From Balneolia bacterium (GTDB taxonomy: Bacteria; Bacteroidota; Rhodothermia; Balneolales; Cyclonatronaceae): a DNA stretch of 49,248 bases. Location of the stretch: the NCBI GenBank assembly GCA_003566635.1, contig PXCK01000233.1, positions 1-49,248 on the forward strand, read 5' to 3'. Below the pieces are notes generated by a model, which had not been told where the DNA came from, ran no database searches, and saw only the letters and a program-made list of their open reading frames with translations. Of the stretch, positions 10,508-21,689 are shown one piece after another (the stretch's first letter is position 1; the number at the start of each line of letters is the position of its first letter). A program made the position numbers and the translations under genes.

Positions 10508-10777
10508 TTACCAGCTGGCTTTTTTAACGCCAGGTAGTTCACCTTTTAATGCTAATTCACGGAACTTAATACGTGAAACTCCAAATTTACCCACAAATCC
10601 ACGTCCACGACCTGTAAGGCTACATCTGTTACGAACACGTACAGGGCTAGCATTACGAGGTAGCTTTTGAAGAGCTTCGTAATCGCCGGCTTCTTTCAAA
10701 GCTTTACGCTTTTCAGCATATTTAGCGGCTACGGCTTTTCTTTTTTCATTGCGAGCTATCCAAGATTTTTTTGCCAT
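10508..10777 (-). CDS. rpsN: 30S ribosomal protein S14 (zinc-independent long form)
   Basis: [33 protein letters not shown]...[50 protein letters not shown]; 89 aa, no CxxC pair. Confidence 0.97.
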   Translation of the reverse strand: MAKKSWIARNEKRKAVAAKYAEKRKALKEAGDYEALQKLPRNASPVRVRNRCSLTGRGRGFVGKFGVSRIKFRELALKGELPGVKKASW

Positions 10778-10785
10778 GATATATA

Positions 10786-11343
10786 TTAGTTTTTATTGCG
10801 TTTTACGAATGGCATTCCAAAATGTCTTAATAAAGCTATTGCTTGTTCGTCATTAGGAGCGGTAGTTACAAAGGTAATATCCATTCCATGAAGCGCATCA
10901 ATTTTATCTGTATCAATTTCCGGGAAAATTGCATGTTCTTTGATACCCATAGTGTAATTTCCTCGACCATCGAAGCCTTTATCACTTACACCTTGAAAGT
11001 CACGTGTACGTGGGAGAGCAAGGTTGATTAGGCGGTCGATAAACTCATACATTTGAGTACCACGTAGTGTAACTTTGCAACCGATTGGCATACCATCGCG
11101 AAGCTTAAAGTTGGAAATAGATTTTCTTGCTTTAGTAAGTACAGGTTTTTGTCCTGTAATTAGACCGATGTTATTACTAACATCATCTAATTTCTTGCGA
11201 TCAGCTACTGCATCACCAACACCTGCATTAACTACAATTTTAGATATGCGAGGAACGGCCATGAGATTGTCGATACTAAAGTCTTTTTTAAGCTTTGGAA
11301 CAATCTCTTTTTTATAAAAGGTATAAAGTCTTGCTTCTGCCAT
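10786..11343 (-). CDS. rplE: 50S ribosomal protein L5
   Basis: [21 protein letters not shown]...[33 protein letters not shown]...[17 protein letters not shown]. Confidence 0.98.
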   Translation of the reverse strand: MAEARLYTFYKKEIVPKLKKDFSIDNLMAVPRISKIVVNAGVGDAVADRKKLDDVSNNIGLITGQKPVLTKARKSISNFKLRDGMPIGCKVTLRGTQMYEFIDRLINLALPRTRDFQGVSDKGFDGRGNYTMGIKEHAIFPEIDTDKIDALHGMDITFVTTAPNDEQAIALLRHFGMPFVKRNKN

Positions 11344-11360
11344 AATTATTTCTGATGAAT

Positions 11361-11714
11361 CTATTTATCGATAACTTCGCCGCTGAGTTTTGAAACTCTT
11401 ACCCAACGTGATTTACCGTTTTCTTCAATTTTTGTTCTCCCTACACGGGTTGCTTCGTTATTTGTAGGATCAATAGGAAGTACATTAGAAACATGAATTG
11501 GCATTTCACGATCTAAACGACCACCTTGCGGGTATTCCTGACTTGGTTTTTGGTGTTTGGTTCTAACGTTTACACCTTCTACCAATACTCGTTCTTTAGC
11601 AGGAAATACCATTAGTACCCTACCGGTGCTACCTTTATCAGCACCGGAAATAACTTTTACAACATCACCTCTTTTGATGTGTAATTTGTTTTGTTTGTTA
11701 AATTTCCGTGACAT
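11361..11714 (-). CDS. rplX: 50S ribosomal protein L24
   Basis: [47 protein letters not shown]. Confidence 0.97.
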   Translation of the reverse strand: MSRKFNKQNKLHIKRGDVVKVISGADKGSTGRVLMVFPAKERVLVEGVNVRTKHQKPSQEYPQGGRLDREMPIHVSNVLPIDPTNNEATRVGRTKIEENGKSRWVRVSKLSGEVIDK

Positions 11715-11726
11715 AATTCTGCTGAT

Positions 11727-12095
11727 TTATAGTACTTCTGGAGCTAATGATACAATACGCATGAAGCTTTTTTCTCTAAGCTCACGTGCTACCGGCCCAA
11801 AAATACGAGTTCCTACTGGTTCATTGTCTTTATTGATAACAACTGCAGCGTTTTCATCGAATCTAATGTAACTACCATCAGGACGACGGTATTCTTTTTT
11901 AGTTCTTACAACAACAGCTGTTACAACTTGCCCTTTTTTTACGTTACCACCGGGTATAGCAGTTTTTACAGAACAGACGATTAAATCGCCTACACCTGCA
12001 TAACGTCTTTTTGAATCGCCTAAAACCTTGATGCACATTACTTTTTTTGCACCACTGTTATCGGCAACATTTAATATCGATTGAGTTTGTACCAT
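11727..12095 (-). CDS. rplN: 50S ribosomal protein L14
   Basis: [50 protein letters not shown]. Confidence 0.98.
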   Translation of the reverse strand: MVQTQSILNVADNSGAKKVMCIKVLGDSKRRYAGVGDLIVCSVKTAIPGGNVKKGQVVTAVVVRTKKEYRRPDGSYIRFDENAAVVINKDNEPVGTRIFGPVARELREKSFMRIVSLAPEVL

Positions 12096-12119
12096 GTTTA
12101 GTTACCTCAGGTCCGGATG

Positions 12120-12386
12120 TTAAATGGCTTTTTCTATGATCTCAGTTAGTCTCCATCTCTTACTCTTAGAATAAGGTCTGGTTTCCATAATGCGAACTAA
12201 GTCGCCTGCTTTGGCTTCGTTGTTCTCATCGTGAGTCATGTATTTTTTTGTCTTGGTAATAAATTTACCATAGATAGGATGCTTGATTTGGCGTTCTACC
12301 GCAACGGTAATGCTCTTATTCATCCGGTCACTTACAACCCGGCCTATCCTGACTTTTCTTTCTTTACGTTCAATTTTTTCTGACAT
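12120..12386 (-). CDS. rpsQ: 30S ribosomal protein S17
   Basis: [71 protein letters not shown]. Confidence 0.97.
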   Translation of the reverse strand: MSEKIERKERKVRIGRVVSDRMNKSITVAVERQIKHPIYGKFITKTKKYMTHDENNEAKAGDLVRIMETRPYSKSKRWRLTEIIEKAI

Positions 12387-12404
12387 ACAAATATCCTGTA
12401 CAGG

Positions 12405-12602
12405 TTATGCGTTGCTTTCCATTTCAGCAATAATAGTGGTTAGACGTGCTAATTCGCGTCTATGCATTTTAAATCTTGCAGGATTTTCCACCTGTCCTGC
12501 AACTGCTTTATTAAAACGCATTTTCTGTAGAGCTTCCTGCTCTTCTTTAACACGTAGCTTCAACTCTTCCAGAGATAAGTCTCTTAATTCATGTGCTTTC
12601 AT
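12405..12602 (-). CDS. rpmC: 50S ribosomal protein L29
   Basis: MKAHELRDLSLEELKLRVKEEQEALQKMRFNKAVAGQVENPARFKMHRRELARLTTII. Confidence 0.97.
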   Translation of the reverse strand: MKAHELRDLSLEELKLRVKEEQEALQKMRFNKAVAGQVENPARFKMHRRELARLTTIIAEMESNA

Positions 12603-12617
12603 AGTATTCTCCGAATT

Positions 12618-13040
12618 TTAACTTCCCTGGTAGTTTCTGCGAGTAACAATTTTCGTTTTAATAGGCAATTTAAACTGCGCTAAACGAAGTGCTTCGTATG
12701 CAAGTTTTTTGCTAACACCGGTAACTTCAAATAAAATTCTACCGGGGTGCACTACTGCAACAAAATGGTCAAGAGCACCTTTACCTTTACCCATACGGGT
12801 TTCAGCCGGCTTACTTGTAACAGGCTTATCCGGGAAAATACGAATCCAGATTTGTCCCTCACGAGACATTCTTCTGGAAATAGCAACACGGCATGCCTCT
12901 ATTTGACGGCTGGTAATGTATTTAGGCTCTAATGCCTTAATTGCAAAATCACCGAATGCAATTTTGTGGCCACGGGAAGTATTACCTTTAATTCTTCCTT
13001 TGTGAACACGTCTTCTTTTAACTCTCTTTGGTTCTAACAT
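12618..13040 (-). CDS. rplP: 50S ribosomal protein L16
   Basis: [56 protein letters not shown]...[23 protein letters not shown]. Confidence 0.98.
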   Translation of the reverse strand: MLEPKRVKRRRVHKGRIKGNTSRGHKIAFGDFAIKALEPKYITSRQIEACRVAISRRMSREGQIWIRIFPDKPVTSKPAETRMGKGKGALDHFVAVVHPGRILFEVTGVSKKLAYEALRLAQFKLPIKTKIVTRRNYQGS

Positions 13041-13068
13041 GACTCTGGATTATTAAAATCTTGTCTTA

Positions 13069-13827
13069 TTATTGTTTCCGGCCACGTCCCTGACCGCCTG
13101 TTCTTTTTCTGCGTTCACCTCTTCTGCCGCCAGATCTACGCTTATCGGCTGGTGCTTGTTTATCTTGCTTGGATGTTAAAGCAGCAGGAGTTAAATCAAC
13201 ATCACCAATAATCTCTCCTTTGAAAATCCAAACAGAAATACCAATGCTACCATAAATGGTTTGAGCAGTGTGGTTGTGATAGTCAATTTCTGCACGCAAT
13301 GTATGAAGTGGTACACGACCTTCTTTGTATTGCTCGGTCCGCGCCATTTCTGCACCGCCTAAACGACCACTACATTTTACCTTAATACCTTTGGCACCCA
13401 TTCTCATTGCAGAAGCAATTGCAGATTTCATAGCTCTTCTAAAAGAAATACGAGCTTCCAATTGCTGCCCTATATTTTGAGCAACCAAACTTGCATCAAC
13501 TTCAGGTCTTTTAATTTCACTGATGTTGATTTGTACTTCTTTCTTTGTGAATTTTTTTAATTCTTCACGAAGTTTTTCTACTTCTTCACCACCACGACCG
13601 ATGATAACACCAGGACGACTGGTTAAAAGTGTAAGTAGTACTCTTTTGGGAGTTCTTTCAATAATGATGCGAGATAAACCTGCACTACGAAGTCTATTTT
13701 GCAGATACGTACGAAGCGTATGATCTTCTTTTACGTTATCTGCAGCACCTTCTTCTGCATACCAGTTAGAATCCCATCCGCGGATGATTCCTAATCTGAG
13801 ACCGGTTGGATTAGTTTTTTGTCCCAA
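13069..13827 (-). CDS. rpsC: 30S ribosomal protein S3, with a basic C-terminal extension
   Basis: [26 protein letters not shown]...[25 protein letters not shown]-terminus [25 protein letters not shown]. Confidence 0.98.
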   Translation of the reverse strand: MGQKTNPTGLRLGIIRGWDSNWYAEEGAADNVKEDHTLRTYLQNRLRSAGLSRIIIERTPKRVLLTLLTSRPGVIIGRGGEEVEKLREELKKFTKKEVQINISEIKRPEVDASLVAQNIGQQLEARISFRRAMKSAIASAMRMGAKGIKVKCSGRLGGAEMARTEQYKEGRVPLHTLRAEIDYHNHTAQTIYGSIGISVWIFKGEIIGDVDLTPAALTSKQDKQAPADKRRSGGRRGERRKRTGGQGRGRKQ

Positions 13828-13831
13828 TGTC

Positions 13832-14221
13832 TTATACCTCGTTGTTTTCGTTTAACTCATCAATAGTAGATACAACCACTGTAATATGGCTCATGCGCTT
13901 ACGTATTGGATGCGCACGTCCTTGTGGTGCAGGTTGTATTCTTTTTAGTGTTGGTCCTTCGTCAACCATAATGGTTTTCAGAACAACTTCACTTTCATCA
14001 AAAGATACTTCGTCGAATTTGTCACGAAGATTTCCAAGAGCAGAGCGAACTACCTTCTCTACATCAAGGGCACCTGCTTTGTTCATGAATTTTAATGTTG
14101 ACAAGGCTTTATCTAAACGCATACCACGAACGGCATCAGCCACAAGTCTTAATTTCCGTGGAGATCTGCGAATATATTTTTGGACAGCTCTTGCCTGATA
14201 TGTGCTAATTACTGGTTCCAT
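13832..14221 (-). CDS. rplV: 50S ribosomal protein L22
   Basis: [36 protein letters not shown]...[29 protein letters not shown]. Confidence 0.97.
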   Translation of the reverse strand: MEPVISTYQARAVQKYIRRSPRKLRLVADAVRGMRLDKALSTLKFMNKAGALDVEKVVRSALGNLRDKFDEVSFDESEVVLKTIMVDEGPTLKRIQPAPQGRAHPIRKRMSHITVVVSTIDELNENNEV

Positions 14222-14226
14222 ATTAA

Positions 14227-14502
14227 TTAACGTTTATCCCCTTTCTTAACAGGGTGACCTTTAAATGTTCTGGTTGGTGAAAATTCACCAAGTTTATGAC
14301 CTACCATGTTTTCAGTTACAAAAACAGGTACAAATTGTTTACCATTATGTACCGCAAAGGTCAATCCAACAAAATCCGGAGTAATTAATGATCCTCTCGA
14401 CCATGTTTTAATTACTTTCTTAGACTTTGTTTCCAATGCCTGGTCAACTTTTTTCTGAAGTTTATAATGGACGAAAGGTCCTTTTTTTAATGATCTTGGC
14501 AT
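14227..14502 (-). CDS. rpsS: 30S ribosomal protein S19
   Basis: [19 protein letters not shown]...[53 protein letters not shown]. Confidence 0.98.
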   Translation of the reverse strand: MPRSLKKGPFVHYKLQKKVDQALETKSKKVIKTWSRGSLITPDFVGLTFAVHNGKQFVPVFVTENMVGHKLGEFSPTRTFKGHPVKKGDKR

Positions 14503-14509
14503 ACTTTAA

Positions 14510-15337
14510 TTACTTTTTGTTACGACGACGAACAATAAATTTGGATGACAATTTACGCTTATTACGTGTTTTCTTACCTTTAGCAATTTGTCCCCATGGC
14601 GAACGTGGGTGACCTCCGGAGGCCTTACCTTCACCACCACCCATTGGGTGATCTACCGGGTTCATTGCTACACCACGTGTGGTAGGTCTGATACCTTTCC
14701 AACGGCTTCTACCTGCTTTACCAAGAGTTACGTTCATATGATCAGGATTACTTACAACACCCACGGTTGCCATACAGTTACCCAAAATCATTCTCACTTC
14801 TCCTGAAGGAAGTTTTAAGGTTACATATTTTTCTGATTTCGCAATTAATTGAGCTGATGTACCCGCACTACGTACTATTTGACCACCTTTACCGGGCTGC
14901 ATTTCAACATTGTGAACTACAGTACCAAGTGGCATATTTTTAAGTTGTAGTGAGTTGCCAAGATCAGGTGTACCTGATGCACTATTAATAATAGTATCAC
15001 CAACTTTTAATTTATCCGGAGCAAGGATGTACCTTTTTTCACCATCAGCATATACAACTAATGCAATACGTGAAGTACGATTAGGATCATACTCTATCGT
15101 TCTAACTGTTGCCGGTATATCAAATTTATTTCTTTTAAAGTCGATTAAACGGTAACGTCTTTTATGACCACCACCTTGATGGCGGGTAGTAATTCTACCA
15201 TTATGATTACGACCGGCTTTTTTCTTAAGCGCAACAAGCAAAGATTTTTCCGGAGTTGACGTTGTAATATCGTCAAATACCGGGGCAATTCTGTGCCGTG
15301 TTCCGGGTGTCATTGGTTTTAGTTTTCTTGTAGGCAT
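14510..15337 (-). CDS. rplB: 50S ribosomal protein L2
   Basis: [11 protein letters not shown]...[30 protein letters not shown]...[29 protein letters not shown]. Confidence 0.98.
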   Translation of the reverse strand: MPTRKLKPMTPGTRHRIAPVFDDITTSTPEKSLLVALKKKAGRNHNGRITTRHQGGGHKRRYRLIDFKRNKFDIPATVRTIEYDPNRTSRIALVVYADGEKRYILAPDKLKVGDTIINSASGTPDLGNSLQLKNMPLGTVVHNVEMQPGKGGQIVRSAGTSAQLIAKSEKYVTLKLPSGEVRMILGNCMATVGVVSNPDHMNVTLGKAGRSRWKGIRPTTRGVAMNPVDHPMGGGEGKASGGHPRSPWGQIAKGKKTRNKRKLSSKFIVRRRNKK

Positions 15338-15349
15338 GTCTATATGCTG

Positions 15350-15646
15350 TTAGATTTCACTAAAGAAGTCAATAGCCTGTCCATCTTTTAGGCTAATGAA
15401 TGCTTTCTTAATTTTAGGTTTACGACCACTGATATAACCGCCTTTGGTAAAACGACCTTTTGGCTTTGTTGCGGTAATCAATGTGCGAACAGAAGTAACA
15501 TTTACATCAGGATACAATCTTTCAATTTCTTGCTTTATATCTGTTTTGGTTGCAGACATATGAACTTGAAATGCATAATGATTGTGTTCTTCCTGGATGC
15601 GAGTAATTTTTTCCGTCAATAAAGGCTTTATTAAAACTTTACTCAT
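15350..15646 (-). CDS. rplW: 50S ribosomal protein L23
   Basis: VLIKPLLTEKITRIQEEHNHYAFQVHMSATKTDIKQEIERLYPDVNVTSVRTL; 4-bp overlap with rplD. Confidence 0.97.
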   Translation of the reverse strand: MSKVLIKPLLTEKITRIQEEHNHYAFQVHMSATKTDIKQEIERLYPDVNVTSVRTLITATKPKGRFTKGGYISGRKPKIKKAFISLKDGQAIDFFSEI

Positions 15647-16293
15647 GCTGCTGCCTCCTCATGCTTTTTGTTAAAAACGCTTTGAAGAACTTCCAGTGCA
15701 GACTCAGTAATTACTAGAGTTTGGGCGTGAAGAATTTCATAGGTTGAAGGCTTGTTCGCTTCTAATATGTTTAATTTCGGAATATTTCTTCCCGATTTGT
15801 ACACATTAATATCTGCTGCTGCAGTTAACAATAAAACTTTGTTCTCAGCTAAGTTTAAAGCAGATAAAACTGAAACCATTTGCTTGGTTTTGGGTGCATC
15901 AAATGAGATGTCTTCAACAACAACAATTGCTTCTTCTCTTGCTTTATATGTTAAGGCAGATTTACGGGCAAGTTCTTTCATTTTTTTAGAAAGACGAATA
16001 CCGTAATCTCTTGGCTTAGGACCAAATACAGTTCCACCGCCTTTTAATAATGGAGAACGTAATGTTCCTCTTCTGGCGTTACCCGTTCCTTTTTGACGAT
16101 ATAACTTACGACCACCACCTCTTACTTCTGAGCGACCTTTTGTTTTTGCAGTACCTTGACGCTGGTGAGCTAAATAAGCTCTAACATCTTCATAAACAAG
16201 AGTATCTCTGGTTTCGATATTGAAAATATCGTCACTGAGCTCAACTTCTCTACCAGTATCGGTTCCGTCTAATTTTTTTATACTAATTTTCAT
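15643..16293 (-). CDS. rplD: 50S ribosomal protein L4
   Basis: RQGTAKTKGRSEVRGGGRKLYRQKGTGNARRGTLRSPLLKGGGTVFGPKPRDY. Confidence 0.98.
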   Translation of the reverse strand: MKISIKKLDGTDTGREVELSDDIFNIETRDTLVYEDVRAYLAHQRQGTAKTKGRSEVRGGGRKLYRQKGTGNARRGTLRSPLLKGGGTVFGPKPRDYGIRLSKKMKELARKSALTYKAREEAIVVVEDISFDAPKTKQMVSVLSALNLAENKVLLLTAAADINVYKSGRNIPKLNILEANKPSTYEILHAQTLVITESALEVLQSVFNKKHEEAAA

Positions 16294-16311
16294 GATCTGT
16301 GCTTATAAATA

Positions 16312-16938
16312 TCACGCATTATGAATTTCAACAAGTCTGCCTTTTGGCCCCGGAACAGATCCTTTTACAAGAATCAAGTTGTTCTCAGGTATAACTTTTA
16401 CCACTTGCAACTGCTTGGTTTTAACTCTCTCATTGCCGGTTCTTCCGCCCATTCTCATACCTTTAAATACTTTTGATGGATCCGAAGATTGGCCAATTGA
16501 TCCGGGCGCTCTTTCTCGGTTATGCTGACCATGAGTTCTGTCACCCACGCCTTTAAAACCATGACGCTTAACAACACCCATAAAACCTTTACCCTTGCTA
16601 GTTCCGGCAATATCAACACTGTTGCCTTCAGCAAAAACATCGGCTACGGTTAATTCATCACCAAGATCCAAACCTTCAGGTAAATAGTCGCGAAATTCGC
16701 GTACATATCTTTTTGGTGTTGTACCGGCTTTATCGAAATGACCTTTCATAGCCTTAGTTGTGCTTTTTTCTTTCTTCTCGGTCATTGCTAATTGAACAGC
16801 ATTATACCCATCTTTCTCTTCATGAAATATTTGGGTGATGACGCATGGACCCGCTTCGATAACTGTTACCGGTAGCAAGTTTCCAGCTTCATCAAATACG
16901 CTGGTCATTCCTAATTTAATTCCTAGTAATCCGCTCAT
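16312..16938 (-). CDS. rplC: 50S ribosomal protein L3
   Basis: [36 protein letters not shown]...[38 protein letters not shown]. Confidence 0.98.
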   Translation of the reverse strand: MSGLLGIKLGMTSVFDEAGNLLPVTVIEAGPCVITQIFHEEKDGYNAVQLAMTEKKEKSTTKAMKGHFDKAGTTPKRYVREFRDYLPEGLDLGDELTVADVFAEGNSVDIAGTSKGKGFMGVVKRHGFKGVGDRTHGQHNRERAPGSIGQSSDPSKVFKGMRMGGRTGNERVKTKQLQVVKVIPENNLILVKGSVPGPKGRLVEIHNA

Positions 16939-16964
16939 TTTTTTATTAGAACTTAATGTGTTTA

Positions 16965-17276
16965 TCAGACTTTAATTTCAACATCCACACCAGACGGTAA
17001 CTCAAGTTTCATGAGTGCATCTACTGTTTGTGAACCGGTTGAAAGTATATCAATAAGTCTTTTGTGAGATCTGGATTCGAATTGCTCACTTGATTTTTTA
17101 TCAACGTGAACAGAACGGTTTACTGAGATAATTGTCCTTTGTGTGGGTAACGGTATTGGACCTGAAACCACAGCACCTGTTGATTTAACAGTTTTGATAA
17201 TTTTCTCAGATGACTTATCGATCAAGTTGTGATCGTAAGATTTTAATTTAATTCTGATTTTTTGTTGTGTAGCCAC
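16965..17276 (-). CDS. rpsJ: 30S ribosomal protein S10
   Basis: [72 protein letters not shown]. Confidence 0.98.
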   Translation of the reverse strand: MATQQKIRIKLKSYDHNLIDKSSEKIIKTVKSTGAVVSGPIPLPTQRTIISVNRSVHVDKKSSEQFESRSHKRLIDILSTGSQTVDALMKLELPSGVDVEIKV

Positions 17277-17292
17277 GTATCTGTACCTGCTC

Positions 17293-18480
17293 TTAGTCTA
17301 AAATTTTACTTACCACACCGGCACCTACGGTACGACCACCTTCACGAATCGCGAAGCGAAGTCCTTCTTCCATAGCTATCGGTTGAATTAAATCTACGGT
17401 AAGGGCTACGTTGTCACCCGGCATTACCATCTCTACGCCATCCGGTAATTCACAAATTCCGGTTACGTCTGTGGTACGGAAGTAGAACTGTGGACGGTAT
17501 CCCTTAAAGAACGGCGTGTGACGTCCACCTTCATCTTTACTCAAGATATAAACCTCACATGTAAACTTCTTGTGTGGTGTTACACTGTTTGGCTTACATA
17601 GTACCATTCCGCGTACCAAGTCATCTTTGTTGATACCACGTAACAAAATACCTGCGTTGTCGCCGGCTTGTCCTTCAGGTAATAACTTACGGAACATCTC
17701 GATTCCGGTAACTACAGACTTCATCTTATCATCGTTGATACCTACAATATCAACCTCTTCGTTGAGCTTGATTACACCACGCTCAATACGTCCGGTTGCT
17801 ACGGTACCACGACCTGTAATAGAGAATACGTCCTCAATCGGCATCAAAAACGGCTTATCAACATCACGCTCAGGAGCTGGAATGTAGTCGTCAACGGCTT
17901 GCATTAACTCTATAATCTTCTCTTCCCACTCAGCTTCGCCATTCAAGGCACCTAATGCAGAACCCTTGATTACCGGAATATCATCTCCCGGGAATTCGTA
18001 CTTGTCTAACAACTCACGAACTTCCATTTCTACTAACTCAAGAAGCTCTTCGTCGTCTACCAAGTCAACTTTGTTCATGAATACTACCAAGTATGGTACA
18101 CCTACCTGACGAGCCAACAAAATGTGCTCGCGGGTTTGTGGCATTGGACCATCGGTAGCTGCTACTACGATAATTGCTCCGTCCATCTGTGCAGCACCGG
18201 TTACCATGTTCTTTACATAGTCGGCGTGACCCGGACAATCTACGTGTGCGTAGTGACGGTTATCTGTTTCGTACTCCACGTGAGCCGTTGCAATGGTAAT
18301 ACCACGCTCACGCTCCTCAGGAGCATTATCGATCTCGTCAAACGCCTTCGCTGATCCACCATATTTGGTAGATAATACGCGTGTAATCGCTGCTGTCAAG
18401 GTCGTCTTGCCATGATCTACGTGGCCTATTGTGCCTATATTAACGTGTGGCTTATTACGGTCGAACGTTTCTTTTGCCAT
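17293..18480 (-). CDS. tuf: Elongation factor Tu
   Basis: [37 protein letters not shown]...[23 protein letters not shown]. Confidence 0.99.
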   Translation of the reverse strand: MAKETFDRNKPHVNIGTIGHVDHGKTTLTAAITRVLSTKYGGSAKAFDEIDNAPEERERGITIATAHVEYETDNRHYAHVDCPGHADYVKNMVTGAAQMDGAIIVVAATDGPMPQTREHILLARQVGVPYLVVFMNKVDLVDDEELLELVEMEVRELLDKYEFPGDDIPVIKGSALGALNGEAEWEEKIIELMQAVDDYIPAPERDVDKPFLMPIEDVFSITGRGTVATGRIERGVIKLNEEVDIVGINDDKMKSVVTGIEMFRKLLPEGQAGDNAGILLRGINKDDLVRGMVLCKPNSVTPHKKFTCEVYILSKDEGGRHTPFFKGYRPQFYFRTTDVTGICELPDGVEMVMPGDNVALTVDLIQPIAMEEGLRFAIREGGRTVGAGVVSKILD

Positions 18481-18505
18481 AATGATTGAAATCTATCGTT
18501 GTTAA

Positions 18506-20590
18506 TTAATTGTCTTCTAAAATTGTTTTTGCTATTGAATCAGGTACCGGAGAGAATTTTTTAAATTCCATTGAGTAAACGGCACGTCCCTGAGACAATG
18601 AACGTAAGTGTGTGGAATAACCGAACATTTCCGACAACGGAACTTCTGCTTCGATTACAGTCCCTTCAACTTTATTTTCCATGCTGCCAATTACTCCACG
18701 GCGGCTGTTTAGGTCACCCATAATATCACCCATATAATCTTCGGGAGTGATAATTTCTACTGCCATAATAGGCTCAAGTAAAATAGGCTTAGCTTTTCTT
18801 GCTGCCTCACGGAAACCTAGCTTAGAACAAAGTTCAAATGATAGAGCGTCGGAGTCAACATCATGATACGAACCATCAAACAAGCGAACTTTTATACCTT
18901 CTACAGGGTAGCTGGCCTGGATACCGTTCGTTAATGCTGCTTTGAATCCATTTTCACAAGGGTTAATAAATTCACGAGGAATGTTACCACCTGTTATTTC
19001 ATTAACAAATTCAAAACCAGTATTACCTTCAAGAGGCATAATTTCAAACTGAACATCAGCGAATTTACCACGACCACCAGTTTGCTTCTTATAAATTTCA
19101 CGGTGTGTAACCGACTGTGTAATGGTTTCTCGGTAAGAAACCTGAGGCTTACCAACGTTGGCTTCAACTTTAAACTCACGCTTTAATCGGTCTACAATAA
19201 TTTCGAGGTGAAGCTCACCCATACCAGCAATTGTGGTCTGACCGGTTTCATCATCTACGTTAGTTTTAAATGTAGGATCTTCTTCCGCAAGTTTAGCTAA
19301 ACCAGTAGATAATTTGTCATTATCTGCTTTTGTTTTAGGCTCAACTGCTAATTTAATAACCGGCTCGGGGAATACCATTTTCTCAAGAATAATTTCATTA
19401 TTCTCAGCAGAAAGTGTGTCGCCTGTACGTACTTCTTTAATACCAACTGCGGCACAAATATCACCCGCTTTAACTACCTTAATGTCCTCTTTAGAGTTAG
19501 AGTGCATTTTGAGTAGGCGTCCAATTCTTTCACGTTTACCTGTTGAAGTATTCTTAATGTAAGAACCGGCCTCAAGTGTACCTGAGTAAACACGAATAAA
19601 AGTCAACTTACCTACATAAGGGTCTGTTGCAATTTTAAACGCTAATGCAGCGAAAGGCTCATCATAATCTGGTCTACGCTTGATTTGAACGGATTCATCA
19701 TCCGGATCAGTACCGATAATTGCTTCGATATCAACCGGAGAAGGCATGTAGCTAACAATTGCGTCTAACAACGTTTGAACGCCTTTGTTTTTGAAAGCAG
19801 TACCACAAAGAACAGGATTAATATCAAGCGCAATAGTTGCTTTACGAATACCTGCGATTATTTCATCGTTGGAAATCTCCTCTTCCATCAAATACTTTTC
19901 CATGAGTTCTTCATCATGGTCAGCTATGGATTCGATTAAATTTTTACGGTATTCTTCGGCTTGCTCTACTAAATCTGCGGGAATATCAATTTCATCGTAT
20001 GCCGCACCCATTGTTGTGTCGTCCCATACGATACCTTTCATTGAAACAAGATCTACAACGCCACGGAATTGGTCTTCCTGTCCGATTGGTATTTGTAGTG
20101 GAACCGGATTTGCTTTAAGGCGTGTTCTCATTTTCTCAACTACATTGAAGAAATCAGCACCCGTACGGTCCATCTTGTTAACAAATGCCATCCTTGGCAC
20201 TTTATATTTGTTGGCTTGTCTCCATACTGTTTCTGACTGAGGCTGAACTGCACCAACGGCACAGAATACAGCAACTGCACCATCTAATACTCTTAATGAA
20301 CGTTCTACTTCAATAGTGAAGTCAACGTGGCCGGGAGTATCGATGATATTAATACGGTGATCTTTCCAAAAACAAGTTGTTGCAGCAGATGTAATAGTAA
20401 TACCACGCTCACGCTCTTGTTCCATCCAGTCCATAGTGGCATCGCCATCATGAACTTCACCAATCTTGTGGGAAATACCTGTATAAAATAGAATACGCTC
20501 AGATGTCGTAGTCTTACCCGCATCAATATGGGCCATAATGCCAATATTTCGGGTTTTCTTTAATGCGTCAATTACTTTGGTTTGTGCCAT
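18506..20590 (-). CDS. fusA: Elongation factor G
   Basis: [93 protein letters not shown]. Confidence 0.98.
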   Translation of the reverse strand: MAQTKVIDALKKTRNIGIMAHIDAGKTTTSERILFYTGISHKIGEVHDGDATMDWMEQERERGITITSAATTCFWKDHRINIIDTPGHVDFTIEVERSLRVLDGAVAVFCAVGAVQPQSETVWRQANKYKVPRMAFVNKMDRTGADFFNVVEKMRTRLKANPVPLQIPIGQEDQFRGVVDLVSMKGIVWDDTTMGAAYDEIDIPADLVEQAEEYRKNLIESIADHDEELMEKYLMEEEISNDEIIAGIRKATIALDINPVLCGTAFKNKGVQTLLDAIVSYMPSPVDIEAIIGTDPDDESVQIKRRPDYDEPFAALAFKIATDPYVGKLTFIRVYSGTLEAGSYIKNTSTGKRERIGRLLKMHSNSKEDIKVVKAGDICAAVGIKEVRTGDTLSAENNEIILEKMVFPEPVIKLAVEPKTKADNDKLSTGLAKLAEEDPTFKTNVDDETGQTTIAGMGELHLEIIVDRLKREFKVEANVGKPQVSYRETITQSVTHREIYKKQTGGRGKFADVQFEIMPLEGNTGFEFVNEITGGNIPREFINPCENGFKAALTNGIQASYPVEGIKVRLFDGSYHDVDSDALSFELCSKLGFREAARKAKPILLEPIMAVEIITPEDYMGDIMGDLNSRRGVIGSMENKVEGTVIEAEVPLSEMFGYSTHLRSLSQGRAVYSMEFKKFSPVPDSIAKTILEDN

Positions 20591-20614
20591 TGTGGATGAC
20601 TATAAATAGTTTAA

Positions 20615-21082
20615 TTAAAATCTAAAGTGTGCGAATGCTTTGTTGGCTTCTGCCATACGGTGTGTTTCGTCTCTTTTACGAACAGCGCCACCTTCATTAT
20701 TTGAAGCATCAATAAGTTCTTTAGACAGACGAGCAGCCATAGACTTATCATTTCTGTTTTTTGCTGAATTAATAATCCAGCGCATACTTAATGCAGTGCT
20801 TCTTTCCTGACGTACTTCCATTGGCACCTGATAGGTAGAACCACCTACTCTTCTGCTTTTAACTTCGAGCATGGGTGCTGCATTAGATAATGCATCGCGA
20901 AATACTTCAATGCCGGGCTTACCGGTTTTTTCTTCAATAATTTCAAACGCCTGATATAAAATCTTGCTGGCAACATTTTTCTTACCGTCTTTCATTAACG
21001 AGTTCACAAAACGAGCTACCATTTTGTCGTTAAATTTCGGATCAGGTATTACCTGGCGACGTTCTGCTTTTCTTCTACGCAT
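20615..21082 (-). CDS. rpsG: 30S ribosomal protein S7
   Basis: [49 protein letters not shown]...[23 protein letters not shown] (sequence reads [21 protein letters not shown]). Confidence 0.98.
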   Translation of the reverse strand: MRRRKAERRQVIPDPKFNDKMVARFVNSLMKDGKKNVASKILYQAFEIIEEKTGKPGIEVFRDALSNAAPMLEVKSRRVGGSTYQVPMEVRQERSTALSMRWIINSAKNRNDKSMAARLSKELIDASNNEGGAVRKRDETHRMAEANKAFAHFRF

Positions 21083-21117
21083 AGTATTGGGAATACTTTA
21101 AGTGAAAATCTATTTGC

Positions 21118-21492
21118 TTATTTTTTTGGACGCTTGGTGCCATAAAGGCTACGACCTTGCTTGCGATCATTTACACCGGCGGTATCAAGTGCACCACGTA
21201 TTACGTGATAACGAACACCCGGTAAATCTTTAACACGACCACCACGAATAAGTACAATGGAGTGCTCTTGAAGATTGTGTCCTTCTCCCGGTATATATGC
21301 GGTAACTTCAATTTTATTTGTTAAGCGCACACGAGCCACTTTTCTTAAAGCAGAATTTGGCTTTTTCGGAGTTGTTGTATAAACTCTCGTACATACACCA
21401 CGTCTTTGCGGACATGACTGCAAAGCAGGTGAGTTTGTCTTACTTGTTTTGGGCTTTCTGCCCTTCCGTACTAACTGTTGTATCGTTGGCAC
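21118..21492 (-). CDS. rpsL: 30S ribosomal protein S12
   Basis: [100 protein letters not shown]. Confidence 0.99.
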   Translation of the reverse strand: MPTIQQLVRKGRKPKTSKTNSPALQSCPQRRGVCTRVYTTTPKKPNSALRKVARVRLTNKIEVTAYIPGEGHNLQEHSIVLIRGGRVKDLPGVRYHVIRGALDTAGVNDRKQGRSLYGTKRPKK

Positions 21493-21537
21493 TGTAATTC
21501 GTTTTAGTGGTAATTAATTCAAAAATTTCAAAGACTG

Positions 21538-21570
21538 TGAATATACACTTTTTATCTGACTATTTGCAAA
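21538..21570 (-). promoter_or_regulatory. Candidate Bacteroidota-type promoter of the ribosomal super-cluster (TTTG-N21-TATATTCA)
   Basis: On the minus strand: TTTG CAAATAGTCAGATAAAAAGTG TATATTCA upstream of rpsL; resembles the -33 TTTG / -7 TAnnTTTG consensus of Bacteroidota. Confidence 0.45.
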
Positions 21571-21689
21571 TGATAAATCTACTTTTGATTCATTTTGTAC
21601 CATAAAACAATTATTTTAATCACATTATAGGTTAAGCATAGCCTATTTATAACACTTTTTAGACCTATCGATATATATCGATATAACAA

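Noticed and set aside
19785-20240. 151-aa plus-strand ORF antisense to fusA
   Set aside because: Long antisense ORF within a highly biased gene; no start context or domain.
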